DNA from: Sipunculus nudus | Lineage: Eukaryota > Annelida > Sipuncula > Golfingiida > Sipunculidae | NCBI GenBank assembly: GCA_026874595.1 | Contig: CM049315.1 | Span: forward strand, 58,590,889-58,654,888 | Reading direction: 5' to 3' | DNA length: 64,000 nt | Part shown: positions 1-12,200 of the stretch, one piece after another | How the letters are laid out: each line of letters starts with the position of its first letter | Position numbering within the stretch: position 1 is the stretch's first letter | Notes under the pieces: model-generated | Database searches by the model: none | What the model saw: the letters and a program-made list of their open reading frames with translations, nothing else | What the model was told of the DNA's origin: nothing | Translations under genes and position numbers: made by a program

Positions 1-152
1 TTTTTTTCTATTTATGAGACCTACAAATGAAGTTGTCATCTGTCCAAAAGCCCACTGAAACCCATTTCTAAGGACTCTTCACAAAGTTCATGATTTGTTT
101 GCACTCTGGCAGTCAATTTAGCTGAGTGTCATGGCCCATTGGCCACTTGTTC
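1..152. repeat. Family A repeat, 3' end of a copy beginning upstream
   Basis: ctatttatgagacctacaaa..gttgtcatctgtc matches the family A monomer; gctgagtgtcatggcccatt ggccacttgtt is its 3' subterminal sequence, hairpin and CTTGTT end. It stops about 90 bp before the exon 1 acceptor. Confidence 0.75.
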
Positions 153-241
153 ACTGTTGTACTAGGTAGTGGTACACTCTAAAATGTTATTTTATGTTAT
201 TGTACAATTTTATTTCAACATCTTGTATTCTTTCTCTACAG

Positions 242-285
242 TTTGAAGCTGGTAACATGAAGAATCTAGTCTTGAAAATCATCAG
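242..285 (+). CDS. NEK1: NEK1 exon 1 of window: end of kinase domain (subdomain X/XI)
   Basis: Encodes [14 protein letters not shown] plus the first two bases of Arg, almost identical to the vertebrate NEK1 kinase C-lobe. Acceptor follows ttctctacag; donor is AG|gtgaga. The catalytic loop and activation loop are encoded upstream of the window. Confidence 0.95.
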
Positions 286-3200
286 GTGAGATGTGATAAC
301 TGTCAGGCACAAAGGCATAGTGAAGTAGGACAATATGATCCAGTCCGTCTGCAGTACTCATATATTTTGTATCAGCATACTGGTAACCATACTAATTTAG
401 CAGCTTTTCATTCGCTTAAATCTAAAATTTTTTAACTCATCTGACTGTATAATTTTGCATAAATGTACATCATTGAAGAATTCAATTAAATTTTATACAT
501 GCTCTCTGTGGTAATTCATCTCCCATTGAGCCACTAACTTATGTTACATATGTATAATAATAGTAGCATGAGTAAACATTTGCAATACTTCTTTTGACAT
601 TTAATTCATTAGCCATGTTCTTTACAAAAACTAATGGCTTCAGAAAAGGTTTAATGTGTGAACAGTAGAAATGTCAAACACTATTATTATTTTATAATAA
701 AAACCTGCAGTAAATATACAATCTTTCATAAATCCTTTTTTTGATCATCCATTCCTTTTAATAACTTATGAATTGTGGACCTGCACTGTCTTACTTGTTG
801 TCATATTTCTATTGTATCCCCCACCGTTATTTCAGGGGATCTTACCCTCCGGTGTCACCCAAGTACAGTTATGAACTTCGGAGCCTTATTGCCCAGCTGT
901 TCAAGAGGAGTCCTAGGTAGGAGAGGGTCTTGTTCTGATCACTTAAATGTATAACTGTATCTTAATATGTCCTCTTAAAGGGACATAATCAGGAGCAATA
1001 TTTTGGATATTCTTTTTACACCAACAGTTCAGTTTTGCTTTATACAAAAGTGTCCCTGCAAAACCAACATACCATGCATGCACACAGTCTCACATGTCAG
1101 TCATGTCATTGACTTTGTCACTTTGTTGTTGTCAATATTTATAGACATTTTGATTGGTACAATATACATCTTGGTACAGAAACCTTGGGATTGAGCACAA
1201 GCATAGCACATTAGTAGCCTTTTTCTGGTCTGTTTCATTTACAATGATATGACCTAGCAACTGAGTAAAGATTTTTATACATGTCTTTGATGAGCATGGT
1301 AATGGAAATAAAGAAAAGAATGTGAGAAATGAGTTTTATATAAAAAAAAAAGGAAATACATAGTTTTAAGACGAAACAGGGTAGCATTGACAGAAGGATG
1401 CATGGATGCATGAATGGACAGTATGTTAGAGAGACAACAGAAAAATGTCTGGGGTTTATACACATATTCATATTCATGCAAAATTAAAGCAAATCACCAG
1501 TGTCACTGTCTTTTTATTCTCTTAGAATTTAGATTGATATAAGGTCATAACAGCTGTTTTGTTGATCAGCTGAGTGACATGATCAAGGCTCAGTTTTAGA
1601 TGGTAGATTAGTTTAAAGGTTTTTTGCATCATGATACTGATTATTCAGATGCTGTGGTTGACTTAATTCCACATAAGATTTAAATCTCACGACATTTCAT
1701 TTTTTTGTTGTTCCATGGTGGATATTTTTTATGATCTCCCCAGAAACCTAAACTACGAACATTAAATTTTATTAAATTTCTTCACAGGTATGACAATATT
1801 CTGATACTTTTCCTCAATTACTTGTTTAGACAATAATTTATCTTTACTTTCCAAGACAATTCCAAATAAGTGCACAAATACTTTGCTGATAAACAGAGAA
1901 TGATTATCAACCACTCATCTGTCAACCCAACAGAGATAAAAATGTGGTCACTAAATATGTGACCACATACTTCAGGATGTCTCATGCAGGACAGTTTTCA
2001 TGATTTTAACACTTTCCCGAATATTTTTAATTAAACTAATATCCTTGCAAATATGAAGATGACCACAGTGTTACAGTTTAAGCCTTGTTTGGAATGATGT
2101 TTATCTTTGACGTACAGGTACTTTATTTATAGTAAGTTGTTTAAAAAATATTGAAATGATCTGTTATTTTTTTGTTTTTACAGGGATAGGCCATCAATTA
2201 ACAACATTCTCAGGAAGAGTCTTCTACAGAACAGAATCAGGAAATTTCTCACAGATTCAGTAAGACTTTAACCTTAATCATCAAGTGATAGTTAAGACAA
2301 GAGGGGGGTGTACTCAGATGAATGATTCCTTTTTTTGATCTGTTGGAATCCATTCTGGATTAATTTTGGCCTTGCAATACCTCTGTCTAAAGCTGTGTTT
2401 ATCATGTTGCAGTAACTGAAACTAAAGTCATAATTTAATTGTTCAGGAGACCAAAATTTAAATGACTGTCCCTTTCCCAGGTGAAATGCCTGGTCCAAGT
2501 CAAGATAGCTGGTACGAGGCGGCAAGTGTGCCCTAGTTAGATAACTGAACAAGGAGTAAATTTCTGACCCCAGACTCACTTAACCAGTAAGATATCAATA
2601 AATTTCCAAATTCTTTTTCCTTTAAAGTAGAAAATCATAAGTGTTTTCTAATTTGAAACATGTAATGGTAAAATAAGATAATTGAATTCAGTCATTCAAT
2701 ACATATAATCAATTTTCTCTCCATAGGAAATGGCTGAGGAGTTTAGTCACACTGTGATGCATGGTAAAAAGCTCCAGAAAGCTCTTCCTAGTGGTGCTAA
2801 CAGACCAACCCCGGTGCTAGGTGAGTTTCTCATACAAAGAAAAACCCCAAGAAATCTGTTTATAATGGTGTCAACAGACTAGTCTCCCTTTATAATTCCC
2901 CAACATGCCTTTAAATTAACTGTCTTGAGAGTTTTTGACAGAATGGTATATATGTATCTTGAGATCCTGTGATCTGATGTTATAATTGTCTCTTGAGATC
3001 CTGTGATCTGATGTTATATATGTATCTTGAGATCCTGTGATCTGATGTTATATATGTCTCTTGAGATCCTGTGATCTGATGTTATATCTGGAGAGCATGT
3101 GACACATAGTGATGTTATGTGTGTCTTGCAGCCAAGAGGCCACCATCTGCAGCTGCTACCCCCAGATACAACCCCGCAGCGGTGTATGGACAGCCAGTCC

Positions 3201-6200
3201 GCATCTCCAAGGAGAATAGGTACACACACACACACACACAGCAGGGTCAATGTAATCTTCTGTGACAGTGGGTGTTTGTGGTAATGCTACTGCTACCTCA
3301 GGGCAGAGTCTTGTACATATATGTTGAAACACAAAAGTTCCATTTTGCAGCCACTCTTTACATGCGAATATATAAGAGTGTATAGCTAGATTTTTAAGAA
3401 AGTAAGGTACACCTATGACATAACCAGGTTGGACCAAAAATCTGGACTTTCTTGACATTATCATTGAGAGAAGAATCTGTGAACATTTTATTGTTATTAG
3501 AACAGAGCCTTTAGAGTGAAGTGTTTTCTTTAAGTATTAGGATTATATCATCTTCAAATCTCTTTATCCATGATTTATCCACAGTATATGGTATATGGTT
3601 TATGTTTCTTACATTTATCATGTTCTTATCAAAAGTATTTTCTTTCATGTTGCAGACGATCTTCAGATGCCAAAAGACCTTCAAGTGCCGATGTCAAACG
3701 ACCTATTAGTGCTGGACCAAACAGAGAAGTCAGTACAGTAATGTTAGACATAAATTGTCACGCCTTTACATGTGTATTAATTTCACTGACCACAGAATAG
3801 TCATTACACGGTGTATTAAGCATTGCCTCATTGTTCTTTCTTGAAGTTAATCCATCATGTATTGCTATGAAGTTCAGATTAGAAAGAAAATATAAGGCAC
3901 CTGTTTTAATGGAAATAGTGAAGGTTTATCCAATTAAGCTGCTCTTCTCACGATTCTACAAAAGAACTCTTATGGGGATGGAAAATAGACTAAATTTTGT
4001 GTTGAATTTATGCACTATTGCTGAAATCCTCTGGAATGGAATTAAATTTTTGCAAAAGTCCACATATTATGTCTCAGCTTGTAGAATGAAAAGGCTTAAA
4101 AAAATTACCTGCGTCCATCATACTTTTCAGAATCTTTAGAACTATTTATTTTTTGTTTCTGTCTTAATGGTTATGTATAGATACTTCTGATCTGCCCTGC
4201 AGACAGACACAAATATGTTTCTTGGAAAAATATTAATTTCTTCAGAGTTATACTGTCCCCTTAGTGTAAGAAGTAGGTTGTAAGTATATAATAACAGTGG
4301 TGTTAAATGATATTTTTATTTGTAATGAAACAGGAGCTTCAAAGGAGAAAACAAGAGCTCATAGAAAGAGAACGCAAGAGAAGAGAAATGGCCCAGAAGA
4401 AGGTATAGAACTGTTAATCCTTTGTTTTATTACGTAAACATAATTGTGAGCTGTTTCTGTATTAATGAGAATTTTCTCTGTTAAAGTTTATACGCCAGAG
4501 TAAGCCAACCGAAAATTTTCCCTTATTGGACCTATTATCGCCCATCCCGCCTCGTTCCCGTGTATCTAGGTCACACTTCCATTACCCATAATCACATTTT
4601 CTTCTGGCGTTTGCCATGATGGACGTGTGATCCCGCTCTGCGAGATTCGTCCACTGTTGGGTTTGTACTAATGAGTTTGCCAACTGAACTGTAAGTTGTC
4701 TTCTTTTTTCCCTTGCCCGCCATGGAGAACCCCACTTATTGTGGATCTTGTGGTTTTTAATCCCGGTTGGGACTCCCACCCCCCTTGTTTTCGTTGCCGC
4801 TCCACATTGACTCCTGCCGTGTTCAGGCTGATCCATGTTTTCACTGCCAGACTTGGACGTCTGACCAGTGGGCCCTTTCCCGGATTGGGCTCATTCCCCG
4901 GTACTTGGGGGTTCCCCCTCCTGTATTCCATTGTCTGACCCCGTGGTTGTCTCCGAGAGGGTGGGGGGGGGCCTACCCTGTTTGACCTCACCACGGCCGT
5001 GCTGCGTTCACCGTCCGTTCCCGCCGGTCCTGTCACCTCTCCAGTGGTTTAGACAGTTCTATCGTTGAATTCTCATTCACGGAAACGGAATTCTTTCCCC
5101 GTTCCCGCGGCCTCCAGTTCTGCCAGCACATCTGCCTATTCCATATTACATTTATTGTCTAGACCCGATTCTGTCCGCCCGGCGCCCTGGCCGGCGCCCC
5201 GGTACTTTCTCCCCGGCCTTTCTCGTCGCCGGCTCCTCGCCGGTTTCCTTCCTTATCCCCGGGGCCGGCTGGAGCCGTCCCGCTGGACCGCCCGGACCTT
5301 CCTGGTGTGCAGGTAAGTGCGTCGGTCCCTACTGCCTCCATTCGGGGCTGCCGGCCCCGCCTCCGGTTCTTCAGTCTGCCGTCGTTACTTAACGGCCGGC
5401 CGGCTCTTTTTTTTCAGTAACCATCTGCTGTGCGGCCTGCGGCTCCAGTTCCTGTGCCTTCCCGGATGGTTCCTGCTGCTGCTCGTTCCCTGGCTTCCTG
5501 TTTCCAGCCTCCCGTGGCTCCGGCTCAGTGGGTCTCTCTGGCTCCCCCTACACGGGGTTCTCCAGGGTCCCCGACTGCTCAGTCAGCCGATCCCGCCCTG
5601 GCATCAGACCAGTGGTCGGCGATCGTGCTGCGCCGCCAGGCTTGGCGTCCGCGCAAATCTGCTCAGTCAGCCGATCCCGCCCTGGCACCAGACCAGTGGT
5701 CGGCGATCGCGCTGCGCCGCCAGGCTTGGCTTCCGCGCAAATCTGCGCTTATGGACCTGGAGGCTACCTCCGCACAGGAGGCTAACCCTAGTGGTCCGAA
5801 GTTCCGTAGGTACAACCTCGGACTTCCTCGGCGTCGGCGGCCGGTTCTTCTTTGAATCCTGGCCCCTTCATTCGCCCTCCACTGCGCCTGCCGTGTGTCT
5901 GGTATTACTGACCGCACGGGGGATCTCTTCCGTGGGCGCCCCGCAGTGGTCTCGGGGTCTCGCTCTACTGGGGCCCCGCTTCCGCCGGGTTCGGATACAC
6001 CTTGGTCCCCCGGTATCCTCGGGAGTTCCCTTGGGTCCCGGGCTCCCGGGCTACCTGTTCGTTCGCTTGCTCCCTTCTCCTGAGCTCCCGGATGTTCAGT
6101 CTGCTCCGCTGCGCCTCGTGTCTGGCCTGGCACAGCCGTATGCGGACGGTCAGTCTTTAATTCCATCCTCTGTCCAGTTTTCCGATCGTCACCTGTCGGA

Positions 6201-9200
6201 TCTGGAGGGGCTCGGCCAGCAAGCGGCCGCTATGGTTTACGACTTGCAGGCTGTCCCTTGCTTGCTCGCCATTTCCGGACACGCTCACTCTCCCCGACAT
6301 ATGGCAGGCTTCTGCCCATACTGGCGCTGTGTTCCATTCAGGTCGTTGGCGCCCGGTTGTATATTGCATCTTGTTACGCCGCCCGGCTTGCATTCAGTCA
6401 TTTATGTACTTACGGCCGCGGCTTCTCCGGCGGGGTTAACCGAGCTTTATTCTCCGCCTTTCCCGGTTCCCTGCTGTTTGGCGGCCAGTTACGGCCTCTC
6501 TTTGACCGCGCCTTGGCGCGCTCGGATCGTCAGGCCCGCCTCTGCTCGACCTCCTGTGCACCTCGGCCTTCCTTCCGCGTTCCCCGCCTTCGGCCTCCGG
6601 TTGCGGCTTCCGCTCAGCCGCGTCGCGCATCTGCTACCTCGTCACGTCCTTCAGGACGTTCCAGCCGTTCTCCGCCTTTTGTGGTCGCTCCGCCCAACGA
6701 GGTTCGACCGAGAAATGACTCTCTAGCTCCGGTCGGCGCTCGGCTCAGCGACCGTTTTCCCGCGTGGGCGGGTTTCACCTCCCAGCGGTTAATTCTCAGC
6801 GCCCTACAGTTCGGGTTCCGTCTAACGTTTAGCACGCTCCGCCTCCGTCCGATCTGGCAAAACGCCTCGCTTGGTGGAGGCCCTTCAATCTATGTTGGCC
6901 AATCGGGCTATTTCGAGGTTTCCCCATCCACCGTGGGGTTTCACTCTCGCCTTTTCTTGTTCCCGACCCGCACTGCCGTTGGCGCCCGATCATAGACCTG
7001 TAGCGCCTCAATTCATTCATCCGTCCTCCCCCGTGTCGGATGTTCATTCTCCATGCTGTCCTCCGCATTGTTCGGCGGATGGCTTAGGCGTTCACATATA
7101 GACCTTATGGATGCCTAATTTAACGTTTCCATTCCGGGTCCATCCGTTCGGGATCCACGTGGCCCCCTGGCATTTACCATCCTTGTTCACACGGTCCCGA
7201 GTTCTCTCCGTTCACAGGGCATTTCTGTGCTCCCTTTTCAGGACGATTGGCTGGTCCATGCGGCCGATCGCTCCCTCTTACTGTCGCATCGCTCCCTGGT
7301 TCTCAACTTACTTCGGACCCTCGGCTTCCTGGTCAATGCGGAGAAATCTCTTCTCACTCCCACCCAGTCCCTCCAATTTCTGGGTGTCACGCTCGATTTT
7401 GCGTCCGGCACTGCGTCGCTCCCGCGCGATTTTGCTCTCCCGCTCCGCCGCCTTATTCGTTCCTTTCTCACGCGGCGCCGTGTAGACTCGCGCACAGCGG
7501 CTTCTCTCCACGGTGCTCTCACCTGGGCCGCATCTTTCATCCCGTTCGGCCGACTGTACCTCCGTCCGATTCAGTCTATCTTGCGCCGTCCCGGCCTTCT
7601 CCGGTTAACCTCGGTTCGTCCTCCGATCCTCCCGTTTCTGAGCGCCTGGCGGTCCCTTCGTCCCTGGATGGACCTTTCCTTTCTCCTGCGCGGCGTTCCT
7701 TTTTCCGGGGATGTCGCTTGCCCCGTCTATACCGATGCGTCTCTCCTCAGTTGGGGGGCCCATCTCGCCGATCTTCGCGCTTCCGGGATATGGTCCCTGT
7801 CGGGATGTCTGCTCCATGTCAATTTCCTCGCCCTGCGTACCGTCCGTTGCGATATCTCCCACTGGTCTCCCCGCTTGATCGGACGTCCCATTCTCGTTCG
7901 GCCCGACAATCCCACTGTTGTGGCATATATCGACAAGGAGGGCGGTACTCGGTCTCCCTTGCTCATGCAGGCGACTTACCTTTTGTTCGATCTATACCTC
8001 TCTCTCCGGGCATCAGTTCGTGCATCCCATCTTCCGGGCGTGTCGAACATCCTAGCGGACGCCCCTTCCCGTCATCCAGCGTCTCTTCCTTCCCCGCCGC
8101 TCCTTCCGCTCCCGGTTATTCAGAGTGTTTTCGCTCGCCTGGGGCGGCCGGAATTTGATCTGTTCTATTTTCCGTCCCCCCCCCTTCTCGTGCCTTCCGA
8201 GACGCGTCTACGTCCCCTCGCGACCGTCTCCCCGACACGCCGCCGTCCGGGTGGTCTCACCGGTTTCTCTTGCGTTTCCGGTGCCTCCTCTCCTCCGCCG
8301 TGTTCTTATCAGCTTGTCCAGCGCGGACCAGACTACCCTACTTCTCCTCCTTCCGTTTCACCCTGCGGCTCCATGGTTTCCTCTGTGGCGCTCGCTTCTC
8401 TCTCGCCCCCCGCTTATACTACCGCTCCGCATCGCGCTCCCGTCGTTCCCTCGAACGCGTCGCCCGTTTCGGTCGTGCCCTCTATGCGCATGCATGCTCT
8501 CATCGGACACCTCACGGATATGGGCATTTCAGGTCCGGCTGCTCTCCTTGCCTCGGCTCCCCGTCGCCGTTCTTCGGACCGCATTTATGACTCCCGGTGG
8601 CGTCTCTTCCCGGAGTGGGCGTCTTCCCGCAGAATCTCCCCTTTAGATCCGTCGCTTGCGGCTGTTTGGATTTTTTCGTGTTCTTACTGCAGGATAAACA
8701 TTTATCCTATCCCTCTCTGCGTGGCTATCGATCCGCCCTGCTGTCGGTGCTCCCTCCGCTGGGTCACGATCGTGTCCTTCTTCACCCGTTGGTGTCGGAC
8801 TTTCTCCAGGGGGTTCATGCCTGTGCGTCTCGTCCTCGGTCTGTTTCGCCAGCCTGGCGCCTGGCCGTCGTCTTACGTCACCTCTGGGAACCCCTTATAG
8901 CCCTTGCGTTGGGCCCATCTTCTCCATTTGTCTCGGAACACGGTTTTCCTCTTCGCTCTTGCCTCGGCAGGTCGCCGTTCTGAGCTTCATGACCTCGTGG
9001 CTGATTCGAAATTCACGCAAATTGCGTCCGACGCTTCGTCGCCCACCCTACATTTTCCTCCGGACTTTCTAGGAAAAATCAAGATTTGGATGACCCTCCA
9101 TCTGCTTGGCACGTTCTGGCACTCCCTAACGGTCCGTACCGTTATGGGGATACCAATTGCCCGGTTCGTACGTTGCGTTATTATCTACACGCCACTCATT

Positions 9201-12200
9201 CTTTCCGGGGGGGGGGGGGGGGGGGCGCAAGAAGTTGTTTATTTCTACAAAAGTCACATCTTCCAATTAGGTGATTAGCCCTTTCACCATTAGTGCGTGA
9301 CTCAACGCTACTATCGTCGCCGCATATGAATCAGCTTCTCATTCCACATTAGACCAACTTCACTTCAAGGCCCATGACATTCGAGCTATTTCGACTTCCT
9401 TGGCCCATTTCTCCGGGATCTCACCTAATCAGTTGGTCAGGATGGGATACTGGATATCCCCATCTCCGTTCACACGCTTCTATCTGAAAGATGTTCAGCT
9501 CCAGGCTTCGGGCCTCTACTCCATGGGCCCTGTGATCATGTCGGGTGAGGTCCTACAATTTTCCAGGCCTTCTTCTTCCTCTCTGTCGGTCCCGTCACCG
9601 ACGTCGACTGCTGCTCCATCACTGCACTGAGATTCCTCGTTCCAGCGTTACAGGTAGGTGCCCCCTCCCCAAGGCATGTCTGTTTTTTTCTCATTCATAC
9701 AGAAACAGCTCACAATTATGTTTACGTAATAAAACCCCCCCATTCCCTCCCTGTGAATGGTGGTTTTGTTAGTAAACTGTTGTGAGCTTTTCTGTATTAC
9801 AAACATTGCTCCCTCCCAGTCCTCTTCCTTACGCCTTCGAAAATGTGATTATGGGTAACGGAAGTGTGACCTAGATACATGGGAACAGGGCGGGATGGGC
9901 GATAATAGGCCCAATAAGGGAAAATTTTCGGTTGGCTTACTCTGGCGTATAAACTTTAACAGAGAAAATTCTCATTAATGCAGAAAAGCTCACAACAGTT
10001 TACTAACAAAACCACCATTCACAGGGAGGGAATGGGGGGGCTTTCTTTTGTGTAAGACATAATTATATATGTTAATTAGATATAACTCAACTCCGTTAAT
10101 TAGATATAACTCAACATTGTAATATAATGTAGATCCTGTTGAAATACCATTTAGCAGTTTTATTCAGATGATGAACACTTTCACACATTCTCTGTTACCT
10201 TTGATTGCAGGAAGTTCAACGAAGTGCTGCCTCCAGACATCAGGAACTCATGGAAAAGCAAAGAGTAAGCTCACAATCTGTATATAACTAATATATTTAA
10301 TATTACACAAACATACATAAAACAAAAATGGTAATTATGTAATCTTTGTGGTTATTTTCAATGTAGTTGCGATCAGAATAAAAATAAAAAAACAATATTA
10401 ATGCTGCTGAATGATTGGGTATTTTTTATAATAAGACTATTAAACCGTAAATTGTTTCAGTAGTGCATATGTATATAACTTTGGTATAACCAGTTTTTAT
10501 TGTATATTTAGAATCAAATATGTTTATATGATTTGATAGGCAGCCAGATTAAACAAGGCTAGAGAAGAAGGCTGGAAGAACCTGGTGGACAGCCTGGGAT
10601 CTGATGAATCTGAGGTTAGCATGAGTGAGCAGTGTGTATGGAATAATTGATAGATCCTTGATATAGAGTTAGGACTGCTGAGTGTATACTTGGCATAACC
10701 AGCCACCTTTCTGTATTTAATTTTTTATTTATAACCAGGACTGCTGTAGTATATACCTCACCAAAAGTGTGGTGACAGTTATGTTATACTGTAGTGCTTT
10801 GAATCGCCAATAACTGATGACTGTATAAAACTCTTTGTGTATAACTGTTGGTTTGTAGAAATGATCACATAGTTGGTCTCTGCTGTGCACTTGTTCTGTT
10901 TCATGTGTACACTGTTTAGTTTACCAGTAATTACACACTGTGGCATGCAGGAATTGCACATTAAACACTGACATAGAAATTTCAGTAAACTGAGACGTGG
11001 ATCTTAAGGTTTCAGTCAACAGATTCATCTCTGCTGGCTATTGTGGTTCCAAGAGTTTAGCCTCAAAAATATAAAATAACAGTTGAACAAATGTTATCTG
11101 TTTTTTTTTGTCATTTTGATTTTCTCTTTAAAGATTTGGAACATGGCCTGTAGTTTCCACAGCTGATTAAATAAAGTTCAAGTTAACTAGATAATTGTGA
11201 ATGGATTATAACCTGAATCCTTCTTCATGAAGCATTTAACGCATAGGATTAGGAGCTTTTAAAACTTTAAAAGTTTAGGACCTCTGAAGATTGAAAAAAT
11301 AATATCTGTGGCTTCCTATTGCTGAGCTGAAGTTTACCTGTAACAGAATATTACAGAAAATTTGTCTGTTCTGCCCTTGTGGCAACAGAAGTTCTACTGC
11401 TTGCAAAAAATATTTTGAAAAAAATATACAAAGTAATCAGTGGTATTTGAATGGAGTATAGTTGTAATAAGGTCACATATTTAAATTACCCTTAACATAG
11501 TACAAATACAGTGCAGTAGTATCAGCACTGTAATGCAGCTCTTCAGGATTGTAATATCTGTCTTATAATGTCTTTAATATAAATAGACAGGGTTGTTATG
11601 AAGAAATGTTCTGTTTCCAGAAGAGATCAAAGAATAAAGAAGTCAAGAAAGTAGACAACAGACCTCCCTCCCCCAAGGTAGAGCTTACACACTGTAATGA
11701 GACTTTGACATGTTTATTCATGAAATCTAAAATATTATTGTCACTTGTGAATATTTAATGTTCTTCATTATGGGTACATCATGTTTTTGATCTTTAAGTT
11801 ACTGTTTTATATGTAATATCAGTTCTCTTTTCAAATGACTTGTATACCCTCCTTTTATTTTTCACTGGACAGTCAAGTGGAACCAGCTCCAGTTTTCTCT
11901 ACCTCCAGGGGCTACCAAAGGCTACCTGTGCCATGGAGAGTGCCCAGCAATAGTTATTGTAACTATTTGTACAATTTATGTAAACTAAATAAAATTGAAA
12001 GGTTCACTTACATTTTTAACATTTACTTTCACCAATTAACATCACTCCTTTTTGTTATCAGTTTTGTCAGTACCCTCATATATTGTATCTATGTTATTGT
12101 GTATAATCAGCACAAGCCTTTCACCAGGGGATGCATGTATGTTTAATGTTGATCAGTGAGATGATATGGATTCTGGCTTACATTTTGGTATATAGCTTTT

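Larger units (their letters stand above)
4424..10040 (+). mobile_element. DIRS-like tyrosine-recombinase retrotransposon, degenerate
   Basis: 5.6-kb GC-rich, C-heavy insertion in AT-rich intron 7. DIRS hallmarks are visible: inverted terminal repeats of about 157 bp (4444-4601 and 9839-9995), an internal complementary region at 9690-9799 whose halves are complementary to the extreme left and right ends, and a coding order of gag-like, reverse transcriptase, RNase H, tyrosine recombinase. Edges are set by where complementarity to the internal region stops: gttttattacg at 4424 and the G-run ending at 10040. I see no target-site duplication, as expected for recombinase-mediated insertion. Frameshifts and a stop at 7001-7003 make it non-autonomous. 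No methyltransferase domain seen. Confidence 0.92.

Noticed and set aside
3831-4139. 102-codon ORF in intron 6
   Set aside because: No domain, no in-phase splice sites joining it to exons 6 and 7.
4668-5036. Minus-strand ORFs across the DIRS-like element (also 5663-6166 and 7238-7540)
   Set aside because: GC-rich sequence leaves all frames open; the recognisable RT, RNase H and recombinase motifs are on the plus strand.
9207-9225. 19-base G-run as a programmed frameshift site in the recombinase
   Set aside because: The element has other frameshifts and a nonsense codon; a decayed or mis-assembled homopolymer is simpler.
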